The translations under genes and the position numbers were made by a program. DNA of 64,000 nucleotides from Bradyrhizobium rifense (GTDB lineage: Bacteria; Pseudomonadota; Alphaproteobacteria; Rhizobiales; Xanthobacteraceae), in NCBI RefSeq assembly GCF_008123425.1, contig NZ_VSSS01000014.1, positions 124,001 to 188,000 of the forward strand, given 5' to 3'. Below the pieces are notes generated by a model. That model was not told the DNA's origin, did not search any database, and saw nothing but the letters and a program-made list of their open reading frames with translations. Below are positions 25,343-33,841 of the stretch, piece by piece. Each line of letters opens with the position of its first letter. Position 1 is the first letter of the stretch.

Positions 25343-26536
25343 TTACTTCGACACCAGATAGTCGACCGGGATCTTCTCCGAGATCGTCCACTGATCGACC
25401 ATCTTCGGCTTGCCGGCCTCGGTGTCGATGATCAGGTAGCGGCCCTGGTTCTGATGGTGGATGTCCTTGTTGAAGGTACGCGGCCCGAACAGCGTAGCCT
25501 CGCTGTTCATCTTTTCCAGTTCCGCGACGACAGCCGGAGCATCGGTGGTCTTGGCACGCTCGACCGCCTTGGCCCAGACGTCGATCAGGACATAGCCGGG
25601 ATAGACGTACTGGCTGGACGGATCGCCACCCGTCACGTCCTTGTACTTCTTGTTGAACTCGTTGACCTTCGGATTGGGATCGTCGCCGTAGATCGAGCCC
25701 TGCACCGGAACGTAGAAATTCGACAGATCCGGAATGGCGTTCAGCCAGTAGCTGCCGTCCATGCTGGAGCCGTTGAGGATCATCGATTTGATGCCGGCGG
25801 CCCGGATCTGCTTGATAGCCGAAACCGCGCCCGGCATCATGGTGCAGACCATGATGGCGTCGGGCTCCTTCGGCAGGCTCTTGATGCGCGTGATCTGGGA
25901 CGCGATCGAAGCGTCATCATTCTTGAAGGTGTCGCTTCCGGCCAGCGTCGCGTCCTTCAGCTTCGGCATCATCCAGTCGAAGCCATCGCAGATACCCTTG
26001 TTGTAGACGGTCCAGCTGTCGAGCAGCCGGTAGAAGCTGCGGGCATTCTTCTTGTTGTAGGCCCATTCCGCCATGGTCGCGCCCTGCACGGCCGCCAGAA
26101 CGGAGCCGGAGAACGAGTAGGGACCGACGCCGGGGATGCCCGCCTTGATCGATTCGGCACAGAGGAAGAACGAGACCTTGCCGGCCGCTTGCGCCTGGAG
26201 CGCTGCCGGCGCGCCGAAATCGTAATCGCAGGAGACGACCACGAGATCCGCGCCCTGGTCGAGCACGGCGAGGCCGGCCTTCGCGCCTTCAGCCTGATCG
26301 GTCTTGGTATCGGCAAAAACCGCCTTGATCTTCTTGCCGAGCAAGCCGCCCGCCTTGTTGATCTCGTCGATGCGGATCATGGCCGCATCTTGTGCCGGCT
26401 TGTCATAAGCCTGCATGAAGCCTGACGCTGCGGTCGCAAATCCGATGACGATCTCGTCGGCTGCTTTGGCCGGTGTGAACCAGAGTGCGGACACTCCAGT
26501 CAGGATGCCCAGTATTCTCGTAAGACGCATAACCAT
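25343..26536 (-). CDS. ABC transporter periplasmic substrate-binding protein (LivK-like, type 1 fold)
   Basis: A 397-residue binding protein with a Sec signal in residues 1-25 (ILGILTGVSALWFTPAKA) and the type 1 periplasmic-binding fold (IDEINKAGGLLGKKIKAVFAD). It belongs to the branched-chain amino-acid/amide (HAAT) group. It is the last gene of the livG-livF-livH-livM-livK run and is followed by pxpA. The ligand is inferred to be an amide, lactam or hydantoin-like compound from the neighbours. Sequence alone does not exclude an amino acid. Confidence 0.88.
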   Translation of the reverse strand: MVMRLTRILGILTGVSALWFTPAKAADEIVIGFATAASGFMQAYDKPAQDAAMIRIDEINKAGGLLGKKIKAVFADTKTDQAEGAKAGLAVLDQGADLVVVSCDYDFGAPAALQAQAAGKVSFFLCAESIKAGIPGVGPYSFSGSVLAAVQGATMAEWAYNKKNARSFYRLLDSWTVYNKGICDGFDWMMPKLKDATLAGSDTFKNDDASIASQITRIKSLPKEPDAIMVCTMMPGAVSAIKQIRAAGIKSMILNGSSMDGSYWLNAIPDLSNFYVPVQGSIYGDDPNPKVNEFNKKYKDVTGGDPSSQYVYPGYVLIDVWAKAVERAKTTDAPAVVAELEKMNSEATLFGPRTFNKDIHHQNQGRYLIIDTEAGKPKMVDQWTISEKIPVDYLVSK

Positions 26537-26558
26537 TCCTCCAGTTGTGCAGTGAAAT

Positions 26559-27632
26559 TCAGTTCAGTTCCTTCATCGCGGTCCGCACCGGGCGTGACAA
26601 ACGTCGCAGCATCGGCCAGCCGCGCCAGGAGAACTCCTGGTTGCGGGTGAGGCCGGTCGGCAGGTACATCAGGATGACGATGGTGATGATGCCGATCGCG
26701 ATCTCCTGGACCCCGTTCGGCAGTGCGACCTTGAGTGCGCCAAGGCTGATGCCCTTCTCGAGGTTGCGGAACAATTCGATCAGCACCGAGATCGTGACGA
26801 CGCCGGTGACGGCGCCGCTGAGGCTGTACATGCCGCCGACGACCAGCATCGACAGGGTGATGAAGGTCGTCCGCAGATAGAAGGCACCGGGGTTGACGAT
26901 GCTCAGGAAGTGCGCGTAGAGCGCACCGGCGATGCCGATGATGAACGCGCTGACCACGAACGCGATCAGCCGTTCGCGGACAATATCGATGCCCGAGGCG
27001 CTGGCGGCAACGGACTCATCGCGTGTGGCGCGAAGCGCGAGCCCGGAGCGGGAAATCGCGTAGAGATAGGCGATCACGATCGCAACTGCGGCACCCAGCC
27101 AGCCGATCCATACGTTCATGGTTGGCGGTATGCCGACGATCGAACCTTGTCCGCCTGTGACCGAATCCCAGTTCGAATAGACGTTGTTGACGACGCCGAG
27201 CAGTCCGAAGGTCGCGATCGAAGCTGCAATTCCAGACAGGCGCATGATGACGCGCCCGACGATGAGCGCGAACAGGGCGGCGAACACGCCCGAAATGGGT
27301 GTGGCGACCCACATCGGCAGTTGCGTGTGCAGCAGCCACGCGGGCAGTCCCTTGAGCGTGATCGACTTCATCACGGGCGGAATCGCGAGCCATGCGGTCA
27401 TGTAGGCGCCGAGGCACATAAAGCTGATGTGACCGAACGACAGCAGGCCCGAATTGCCGACAAAGACGTAGAGGCCGACGACCACCATGATGTTGATGAA
27501 CATCTCGACGGCAGTTCGGTTGAACGCGCGGGTGCCGAACTGGTAGCTCAGGGCGGCCATGACGAGCAGCACGACGATCAGGACGATCGGTGTCAGCATC
27601 GTTTGCCGGATGACAGACGGCCGCTTTGACAT
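26559..27632 (-). CDS. ABC transporter permease (LivM-like)
   Basis: A 357-residue polytopic membrane protein with about nine hydrophobic segments. The LivM landmark GNSGLLSFGHISFMCLGAYM is followed later by ISRSGLALRATRDESVAASASGID, the EAA-like loop that contacts the ATPases, and SMLVVGGMYSLSGAVTG. It forms the inner-membrane channel with the LivH-like permease, whose gene is 3 bp upstream. Confidence 0.9.
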   Translation of the reverse strand: MSKRPSVIRQTMLTPIVLIVVLLVMAALSYQFGTRAFNRTAVEMFINIMVVVGLYVFVGNSGLLSFGHISFMCLGAYMTAWLAIPPVMKSITLKGLPAWLLHTQLPMWVATPISGVFAALFALIVGRVIMRLSGIAASIATFGLLGVVNNVYSNWDSVTGGQGSIVGIPPTMNVWIGWLGAAVAIVIAYLYAISRSGLALRATRDESVAASASGIDIVRERLIAFVVSAFIIGIAGALYAHFLSIVNPGAFYLRTTFITLSMLVVGGMYSLSGAVTGVVTISVLIELFRNLEKGISLGALKVALPNGVQEIAIGIITIVILMYLPTGLTRNQEFSWRGWPMLRRLSRPVRTAMKELN

Positions 27633-27635
27633 CGA

Positions 27636-28556
27636 TCAGACCCTCTGCTTGGCGGATTTCGGTGCAAACAGGCCTTGCGGCCGCACCAGAAGGACGACGA
27701 TCACCGCGCCATAGACGAAAGCATCGCGAAAGACGCGCGCGTCGTGCGGCAATGTTGCCTGGAAGACGACGCTGGCCGCGCCAATGATGAAGCCCCCGGC
27801 GACGGCGCCGGGTACGCTGCCGAGACCGCCGATCACCGTGGCAATGAAGGCGATCAGCATGACATTGGCGCCCATGTTGATGTCGGCGGTGCCGGAGATG
27901 GTGGCCAGGATCAATCCGATCGCCGCGGCCAGCATGCCGCTGATGGCAAAGGCCAGCAGGATGACGCCGTTGGCACGGACGCCAAGCATGCGTGCCATGG
28001 TGAAGTTTTCGGCCGCAGCGCGCATCTCGAGGCCATAGCGCGTGCGCTTGAGGAATAGCACCAGCACAGCGAGCGCGGCCAGCGTGATGACGATGGTCAC
28101 GACTTGGAGCATCGGGATGTGGGCGCCGAGAAAATCAACCGGGAGGCCGAGGCTTGGCCACAGCGTGATCGACTTCGGTCGGCTCGAATAGAGCATCAGC
28201 ATCAAGTGCCGAATGACGAATCCAAGGGCGAAGGACGCGATCATCATCGTCGCCGGATTGGTGTTGCGGAAACGGCGGAATACGACGATCTCCGACAGGA
28301 TCGACAGTGCCGCGCCGATCATCAGCAAGAGTGGAATCAGGAGATAGAACGGCAGCATGCCGGCAAATACGACTGCCGTTGCATCGATCGACGGCCATAG
28401 CATTGCGAACACGCAGAAGGCGATGAAGTCGCCATGGGCGAAGTTGACGAGCCGCATGACGCCGAAGATCAGCGCGATGCCGAGCGCGCCCAGGGCATAG
28501 AGACTGCCGAGGCTCAGTGCGTCGAAGATGATCTGCAGAACCGCCGTCATTCTCAA
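27636..28556 (-). CDS. ABC transporter permease (LivH-like)
   Basis: A 306-residue permease with the LivH landmarks LGSLYALGALGIALIFGVM and MRLVNFAHGDFIAFC near the N-terminus. RTRYGLEMRAAAENFTMARMLGV is the cytoplasmic coupling loop and FIATVIGGLGSVPGAVAGG lies near the C-terminus. It overlaps the livF-like gene by four bases, so the two are translationally coupled. Confidence 0.9.
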   Translation of the reverse strand: MRMTAVLQIIFDALSLGSLYALGALGIALIFGVMRLVNFAHGDFIAFCVFAMLWPSIDATAVVFAGMLPFYLLIPLLLMIGAALSILSEIVVFRRFRNTNPATMMIASFALGFVIRHLMLMLYSSRPKSITLWPSLGLPVDFLGAHIPMLQVVTIVITLAALAVLVLFLKRTRYGLEMRAAAENFTMARMLGVRANGVILLAFAISGMLAAAIGLILATISGTADINMGANVMLIAFIATVIGGLGSVPGAVAGGFIIGAASVVFQATLPHDARVFRDAFVYGAVIVVLLVRPQGLFAPKSAKQRV

Positions 28557-29275
28557 TGGTCTCCGAAGCCGAAATAGGCCTGCTTCAGACGTTCGTCCTT
28601 GATCATGTCGGCGGCGGCGCCCTCGAGGACGATACGGCCGCCGCGGATCAGGATCATGCGTCCGCCGGTCATCATGGCGCGCGTCGAGCTCTGCTCGACG
28701 ATCAGCAGCGTCAGCTTGCGCTGCGCCCGTAGCCGCACGAGGATCTCGTAAACCTGATCGATGATCTTGGGTGCAAGCCCCAGCGAAGGCTCGTCGATGG
28801 CCATGATGCGCGGAGCCGTCATCAACGCACGGCCGATGACGAGCATCTGCTGCTGACCTCCGGATAGCATGCCGGCCGCAGTGTGACGGCGATCGGCCAG
28901 CATCGGAAATTCGGCGTAGACGGATTCGAGGTCGCCGGCGATCTTGTGCCTGTCGGCCCGCATGCCGGTGCCGACCTTGAGATTTTCCTCGATGCTCAGT
29001 GCGCCGAAGACGTTGCGTCCTTCCGGCACCAGCGAAAATCCCCGCCGGGCGATGTCCTCCGGCGAGGCGCCCGTCACTTTCGCACCGTCCATGGTGATGG
29101 AGCCCGAGCCCGCCGGCACGACGCCGGCGATCGCGTTCAGCAGGGTCGACTTGCCTGCGCCGTTGGGGCCTGTCACGAACAGAACCTCGCCTTCGGCGAT
29201 CTTCAGCGTGACGCCGCGCAAGGCCGTGAGGCGCCCGTAGCTTACGGTGATGTCGTCGACGGCGAGCAGCGTCAT
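28553..29275 (-). CDS. ABC transporter ATP-binding protein (LivF-like)
   Basis: A 240-residue ABC ATPase. Walker A is GPNGAGKST, the signature is MLSGGQQQMLVIGRALM and Walker B is MAIDEPSLGLAPK, the hallmark LivF form. It has ATG/stop overlaps with both neighbours (29272-29275 and 28553-28556). It energises the same importer as the LivG-like subunit. Confidence 0.92.
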   Translation of the reverse strand: MTLLAVDDITVSYGRLTALRGVTLKIAEGEVLFVTGPNGAGKSTLLNAIAGVVPAGSGSITMDGAKVTGASPEDIARRGFSLVPEGRNVFGALSIEENLKVGTGMRADRHKIAGDLESVYAEFPMLADRRHTAAGMLSGGQQQMLVIGRALMTAPRIMAIDEPSLGLAPKIIDQVYEILVRLRAQRKLTLLIVEQSSTRAMMTGGRMILIRGGRIVLEGAAADMIKDERLKQAYFGFGDH

Positions 29276-30048
29276 GATGCAGCGCCCATCTCGGCCGCGA
29301 GCGCCGGAATCACTTCGTCGCGCTGCGTGCCCATATAGGCGTGCCGGACCGCGTCGCTGTCGCGGATCTGCGCAGGCGCGCCGACTTCGATGATCTCGCC
29401 GGAATCGAGCACGAAGATGCGCTCGCAGAGTTCGAGCACAAGGCCGATGTTGTGCTCGATCAGCAGCACGCCGACGCCGAGTTCGCCGGCGATCCGCCGG
29501 ATGATGACGGCTAGGTCGTGGCTTTCATGCTCGGACATGCCGGCCGCAGGTTCGTCGAGCAGCAGATAGCGCGGCGTGCACATGATGGCGCGGCCGATAG
29601 CGACGCGGCGCTCGTCGGTGTAGGGCAGGGCGCCAGCGATCGTACTGCCGAGGTGCGATATGCCAAGCCAGGTCATCACGCGCTCGGCCTCCGTGATCGC
29701 CTCGCGCCGCGTCTGGCCCATCCCCACGCCCGTGACCTCGAGATTGTCCACGACCGGCAGGTCGCGGAAAAGTCGGCCGGACTGAAACGTGCGCGCGACA
29801 CCCTTGCGTCGCAACTTGTGGGCCGCGATGCCGTTGAGCACCTCGCCTTCCAGATCGACGGTCCCTGTGCCGACCGGCTGGAACCCTGTCAGCACGTTGA
29901 TAAGTGTCGTCTTCCCGGCGCCGTTGGGGCCGATCAGTCCCGTGATGCGTCCCCGCGGTACTGTAAGCGTAACTTTGGACAGCGCTTTCAAGCCTTCGAA
30001 TTGGACGCTGACGTCGCGAGCGCCCAACTCCAAGCCACCGGAAGTCAT
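29272..30048 (-). CDS. ABC transporter ATP-binding protein (LivG-like)
   Basis: A 258-residue ABC ATPase and first gene of the importer operon. Walker A is GPNGAGKTT and Walker B is YLLLDEPAAGMSEHE. The signature region reads ALPYTDERRVAIGRAI, a divergent form of the usual YGxQRxxEIARAL, but typical of some LivG subfamilies. IRIAGELGVGVLLIEHN follows. The upstream region (30049-30140) includes an inverted repeat ATATCG/CGATAT at 30121-30137 that could be an operator. Confidence 0.9.
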   Translation of the reverse strand: MTSGGLELGARDVSVQFEGLKALSKVTLTVPRGRITGLIGPNGAGKTTLINVLTGFQPVGTGTVDLEGEVLNGIAAHKLRRKGVARTFQSGRLFRDLPVVDNLEVTGVGMGQTRREAITEAERVMTWLGISHLGSTIAGALPYTDERRVAIGRAIMCTPRYLLLDEPAAGMSEHESHDLAVIIRRIAGELGVGVLLIEHNIGLVLELCERIFVLDSGEIIEVGAPAQIRDSDAVRHAYMGTQRDEVIPALAAEMGAAS

Positions 30049-30139
30049 CTCAACGCCTTCTCACTCGCCGCCAATCACAAGCGGAGTTTTGCGTTGCGGG
30101 AGACGCTTGTAAAATTCGAAATATCGTTCGCCGATATCG

Positions 30140-30400
30140 GAAATTGTGATGACGCTGACGTTCCGGGAATATTTCGTAGCGGCGCAGCGCCGCGCCGTGG
30201 CGCTCCGGAGCCGCCGCAAGACTCCATCACGAAAATGGTCAGCATGACTTCATCTTCGTGCGAAGCCGACGTGATCGCGCGATACCCATCGAGCCAGGAT
30301 GCCTGGAGCTCAGCCACGGCGGGCTCGTGCTCCATGAAGCTGACGGCGGCTGCAAAGTCGTAGAAGAACCAGGAGAAGCTGCAATCGTCGCGGCGGACGA
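30140..30400 (-). pseudogene. Remnant of an APH/homoserine-kinase-like phosphotransferase gene
   Basis: A minus-strand frame from about 30400 reads DDCSFSWFFYDFAAAVSF then MEHEPAVAELQASWLDGYRA. This matches the C-terminal lobe of APH-fold kinases, where a D-D-C/A-G-x-G-W-x-x-Y-D segment is followed by a helix ending in GYR. Upstream in the same frame is a stop codon (TAG near 30405). The N-terminal lobe, with the catalytic HxD loop, is absent. So only the last third survives, lying between two divergent transporter islands. It looks like decay left by insertion of a neighbour. Confidence 0.5.
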
Positions 30401-30479
30401 ACTCGAGCTACGCTTCCACCTTGCACAGTTTTGCTACAGGCCGGCACGAATTGCGGCAGTTTCCGCTGCAACAACGCGC

Positions 30480-30652
30480 TTGACATAGTATCCGATCTCA
30501 ACGACCGTATCGTGCAAGCGTAGGGCAAGACGGCCCATCAACGCGGTGAGTTCAACCATTTCCAACGCCACGCTTTCATCGCGTGTTTGGTTGGCGGCGA
30601 GGGCGCCCTCGGCTTCACAGCCGACGGGCGCTTTTTTGTTTTGGATCGAGTG
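30480..30652 (+). promoter_or_regulatory. Leader region of the amide operon
   Basis: A TTGACA box lies at 30480-30485 without a clear -10. A GGGC / 6-base loop AAGACG / GCCC hairpin lies at 30523-30536, and a CACGC/GCGTG hairpin with a 7-base loop is near 30569-30585. The region ends in the terminator at 30603-30641, just before the AmiC-like gene. Because the second gene encodes an ANTAR antiterminator, this leader is the natural RNA target. The first hairpin has a six-base loop starting with A, but not the A1/G4 ANTAR consensus. Confidence 0.45.
30603..30641 (+). terminator. Intrinsic terminator in the amide operon leader
   Basis: Arms GCGCCCTCGGCT (30603-30614) and AGCCGACGGGCGC (30619-30631) pair over 11 bp with one small internal loop and a 4-base loop. 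TTTTTTGTTTT follows immediately. This is a textbook rho-independent terminator placed 12 bp before an ORF start rather than after a gene. In AmiR-regulated operons such a leader terminator is overridden when the inducer releases AmiR from AmiC. Confidence 0.85.
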
Positions 30653-31813
30653 ATGACGCAAAAGCGGTATCGAATTGGCGTGATGTTCTCGACGACGGGC
30701 TCCTATAGCGTCGTCGCGCGCTCGATCCTCAATGGCGCATTGCTGGCCTTCCAGGAGGTCAATGCGAGCGGTGGCGACATCGTGTTGGAGCCGGTCGTGG
30801 TCAATCCCTCCGGCGACCTCGCTCGTTATCGTTCGCTCAGCCTCGAACTCCTGGGGTCCGGCGTTCGCCAGGTGGTCGGCTGCTACACCTCGTCGAGCCG
30901 CAAGGAGGTGATCCCGTGCTTCGAGAAGTTCGATGGATTGCTGTGGTATCCGTCTCACTACGAGGGTTTCGAGAGTTCCGATAACGTCATCTACACCGGC
31001 GCCGCGCCGAACCAGCACGTGCTGCCGTTGGTCGATTACCTGGCATCCCGGGTCGGCTCTCGCGCTTTCTGCGTGGGCTCCAACTACATCTGGGCCTGGG
31101 AGAACAACCGCATCTTTCGCGAGGCGCTGATAGCGCGCGGCGGCGCCGTGCTCGCCGAGCGCTATCTTTCGGTCGGCGATACCGAGGTCGACCAGGTGAT
31201 CGCAGCCATCATCGATCAGCGACCCGATTTCGTCTTCAACAATCTGATCGGCACCAGTGCCTATGCCTTCTTCCGCGCGTTCCGTGCCGCCTGCCGAGCC
31301 CGCGGCATCGATCAGGCCGCCGAAATTCCGGTCGCGAGCTGCACGCTGTCGGAGCCGGAATTGCCGGAGATCGGCCCGGACGCGGTCGACGGACACCTGT
31401 CCTCGAGTGTCTATTTCTCTTCGTTAAATTCGCCGGAAAATGCTGCGTTCATTCGCGCCTACACGACGTCCTTTCCGAACGGGCCGGTCTCGTCGGCAGA
31501 TGCTGAATCCTCCTACATCGCCGTCAAGCTGCTCGCAGCGGCATTGTCACAGGCCGGGACTGACGACGCCCGCACGGTGCGCGCCGCCGTGGCCGATCAA
31601 CGACTGCGCGCCCCGCAAGGAGAAGTCCGTATCGACCGACAGACCTTTCATGCCTGGCTCACGCCACGGATCGGCCGCTCGGCCGCCAACGGCCAGTTCG
31701 AGGTGCTGCTGGAATCCCGCGAGCCGATCGCGCCCGATCCGTATCTTGTTCAGTCGTCGCCGCGCTTTGCCAGCGCGATGCGCTCTCCGCTGTTGAAGGT
31801 GGTGCAATCATGA
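30653..31813 (+). CDS. amiC: AmiC-like amide sensor (cytoplasmic periplasmic-binding fold)
   Basis: A 386-residue protein of the same length as Pseudomonas AmiC (385). It starts MTQKRYRIGVMFSTTGSYSVVA without a signal peptide, and keeps the type 1 binding fold: VNASGGDIVLEPVVVNPSG, then VVGCYTSSSRKEVIPCFEKFDGLLWYP. ATG at 30653 is preferred over the in-frame 30587 because the latter would read through the terminator. AmiC binds short amides and sequesters the antiterminator AmiR. It overlaps the next gene by ATGA. Confidence 0.85.
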   Translation: MTQKRYRIGVMFSTTGSYSVVARSILNGALLAFQEVNASGGDIVLEPVVVNPSGDLARYRSLSLELLGSGVRQVVGCYTSSSRKEVIPCFEKFDGLLWYPSHYEGFESSDNVIYTGAAPNQHVLPLVDYLASRVGSRAFCVGSNYIWAWENNRIFREALIARGGAVLAERYLSVGDTEVDQVIAAIIDQRPDFVFNNLIGTSAYAFFRAFRAACRARGIDQAAEIPVASCTLSEPELPEIGPDAVDGHLSSSVYFSSLNSPENAAFIRAYTTSFPNGPVSSADAESSYIAVKLLAAALSQAGTDDARTVRAAVADQRLRAPQGEVRIDRQTFHAWLTPRIGRSAANGQFEVLLESREPIAPDPYLVQSSPRFASAMRSPLLKVVQS

Positions 31814-32475
31814 GCTTCCGACTGCTGCAGAACTTCAAGGGCGGCCGCGCCATCGTCGTCACCCGGCGAGGCGGATGGGAAAGCACGCTCGAAACGACGC
31901 TCGCCAAGCTCGGGGTCTCCACTGAATATCCGGAGATCATCGATGGCCACGCGCAGATCGACGTTGCGAGCTTTCAGGCCGATCGGGACATCCTGTTCGT
32001 CGATGGCGATCTCGAAGGCGCGGTTGCGATCGAGGTCAACCCGGCCTCGCGGCTGCCGCCGGTGCCGGTGATCGGGCTCGTCGGCGTCGAGGCGCCAAGC
32101 CGGCTCAAGGCGCTGGTCAATCTCGGTGCCACCTCATTCCTGCGCAAGCCGGTGCATGGCGGCGCGGTCTATACGTCGCTTTTCATGGGCATCAACCAGT
32201 TCCTGCTGCGCGCCGAAATGTTTGAGCGCCTTCAGGACCTCGAGGAGCGCCGTCGCGGCCGCCGCGCGGTGATCCGGGCCGTCATCCAGCTGATGCAGCA
32301 GGACGGCTTTGACGAGGAGGGTGCCTATTCCCGGCTCCGTCGCGAAAGCATGCGCGCGCGGCAGAACATGGAACTCTATTGCGAGGAGTTTCTGAACAAG
32401 CGGGCGAAGCCGCCCGATACGACGGGCCGCACGACCGGCATCATGCTGCAAGGCGGCGACAAGCAAGCCATCTAG
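31810..32475 (+). CDS. amiR: AmiR-like ANTAR antitermination regulator
   Basis: A 221-residue protein with an atypical receiver-like N-terminal domain (no clear phospho-acceptor pocket; VPVIGLVGVEAPSRLKALVNLGATSFL resembles the alpha4-beta5 face). A coiled-coil helix follows. The C-terminal ANTAR domain of about 55 residues reads RRAVIRAVIQLMQQDGFDEEGAYSRL. ANTAR proteins bind RNA hexaloop hairpins and prevent terminator formation. Coupling to amiC and the leader terminator argues strongly for this mechanism. Confidence 0.87.
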   Translation: MSFRLLQNFKGGRAIVVTRRGGWESTLETTLAKLGVSTEYPEIIDGHAQIDVASFQADRDILFVDGDLEGAVAIEVNPASRLPPVPVIGLVGVEAPSRLKALVNLGATSFLRKPVHGGAVYTSLFMGINQFLLRAEMFERLQDLEERRRGRRAVIRAVIQLMQQDGFDEEGAYSRLRRESMRARQNMELYCEEFLNKRAKPPDTTGRTTGIMLQGGDKQAI

Positions 32476-32485
32476 GAGAAGCAAA

Positions 32486-33727
32486 ATGAGCAAGTCTGTA
32501 TTGCGGGGGCTGCGTGCCGCAGCCCTCACGGGGACGCTTGTCCTCGGATCCACCCTGGCACAAGCGGCCGAGAACCCGATCAAGCTCGGCGTGCTGGAGG
32601 ACCAGTCCGGCGACTTCGCTGCGGCCACCATCGGCAAGGTCCACGCCATCGAGCTTGCCGCCGAGGAAATCAACAAGGCCGGCGGCATCATGGGCCGGCC
32701 GCTTGAGCTCGTTCCTTACGACACCCAATCCGACAACACCCGTTACCAGGAGTTCATGCGGCGCGTGCTCCAGCGCGACAAAGTCGACGTCGTGTTTGCC
32801 GGCTTCTCTTCGGCCTCGCGCGAGGCCTATCGCCCGATCGTCGATCAGTTCAACGGCTTTGCCTTCTACAACAATCAGTATGAAGGCGGCGTCTGCGACG
32901 GCCACATGATCGTCACCGGCGCGGTGCCCGAGCAGCAGTTCTCCACGCTGATCCCCTACATGATGGAGAAGTACGGCAAGAACGTCTACACGCTGGCGGC
33001 CGATTACAATTTCGGCCAGATCTCGGCGGAGTGGGTGCGCAAGATCGTCAAGGAGAACGGTGGCAAGATGGCCGGCGAGGAATTCATTCCGCTCGGCGTG
33101 TCGCAATTCTCGCAGAGCATCCAGAACATCCAGAAGGCCAAGCCCGACTTCGTGGTCACGCTGCTGGTCGGCACTGCACAGGCCTCCTACTACGAGCAGG
33201 CGGCTTCTGCCAACGTCAACCTGCCGATGGCCTCCTCCGTCAACGTCGGCCAGGGCTACGAGCACAAGCGCTTCAAGCCGCCGAGCCTGAAGGACATGTA
33301 CGTCACCACCAACTACATCGAGGAGATCGACTCGCCGAAGAGCAAGGCGTTCTACGCCAAGTTCAAGGCGAAATTTCCGAGCGAGCCCTATGTGAACCAG
33401 GAGGCGGAAAACTCCTATCTCGCCGTCTATCTCTACAAGCAGATGGTGGAGCGGGCAAAATCGACCAAGCGCGAGGACATCCGAAAGGTGATCGCGATGG
33501 GAGATGTCTGCATGGATGCGCCGGAGGGCAAGGTCTGCATCGACCCCAAGAGCCAGCATATGTCGCACACGATCTATCTGGCCAAGGTGGGTGCCGATCA
33601 TTCGATCTCCTTCCCGAAGACCTGGGAGGACATCAAGCCATACTGGTTGGGTGAGGCCGGCTGCGATCTCACCAAGAAGGATCCGATGGCCCAGTACACG
33701 CCGTCGAATCCGCCGCCGAAACCCTGA
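32486..33727 (+). CDS. Urea/short-chain-amide ABC transporter substrate-binding protein (UrtA/FmdD-like)
   Basis: A 413-residue type 1 periplasmic-binding protein. The Sec signal (residues 1-28: LRAAALTGTLVLGSTLAQAAE) is followed by IKLGVLEDQSGDFAAATIGKV. The family landmarks FASASREAYRPIVDQF-like and YNNQYEGGVCD lie in the middle, typical of UrtA and the amide-binding FmdD group. The starting ATG follows AGGAGAAGCAAA. Near AmiC/AmiR and an amidase, an amide ligand is more likely than urea. C-terminal extension is Pro/Lys-rich. Confidence 0.88.
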   Translation: MSKSVLRGLRAAALTGTLVLGSTLAQAAENPIKLGVLEDQSGDFAAATIGKVHAIELAAEEINKAGGIMGRPLELVPYDTQSDNTRYQEFMRRVLQRDKVDVVFAGFSSASREAYRPIVDQFNGFAFYNNQYEGGVCDGHMIVTGAVPEQQFSTLIPYMMEKYGKNVYTLAADYNFGQISAEWVRKIVKENGGKMAGEEFIPLGVSQFSQSIQNIQKAKPDFVVTLLVGTAQASYYEQAASANVNLPMASSVNVGQGYEHKRFKPPSLKDMYVTTNYIEEIDSPKSKAFYAKFKAKFPSEPYVNQEAENSYLAVYLYKQMVERAKSTKREDIRKVIAMGDVCMDAPEGKVCIDPKSQHMSHTIYLAKVGADHSISFPKTWEDIKPYWLGEAGCDLTKKDPMAQYTPSNPPPKP

Positions 33728-33759
33728 CCCGGCGGCTGATCGCTCCGGCCCTCCGGGCA

Positions 33760-33788
33760 CGCCCCGGCGTTGCCGGCGGGCCGGGGCG
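33760..33788 (+). terminator. Stem-loop between the binding-protein gene and the permease genes
   Basis: A perfect 9-bp GC stem (CGCCCCGGC at 33760-33768, GCCGGGGCG at 33780-33788) lies 32 bp after the binding-protein stop. No T-run follows, so partial attenuation or message stabilisation is more likely than full termination. That allows binding protein to exceed permease. Confidence 0.6.
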
Positions 33789-33841
33789 ATCACGGACATC
33801 TGCGGCGGTGACGCCGCGTCTTCCTACAGACTGGTTGGTTC

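Noticed and set aside
30426-30450. Possible sigma-54 promoter GGCACGAATTGC
   Set aside because: GG and GC are 8 bp apart instead of the 10 bp needed.
30434-31396. Minus-strand open frame ending VVAAETAAIRAGL opposite amiC
   Set aside because: Antisense to AmiC with no ribosome binding site; it also reads through the leader terminator backwards.
32441-33799. Long minus-strand open frame of about 450 codons opposite the amide-binding protein gene
   Set aside because: It is antisense to a clearly recognised gene, has no family motifs and reflects high-GC codon bias.
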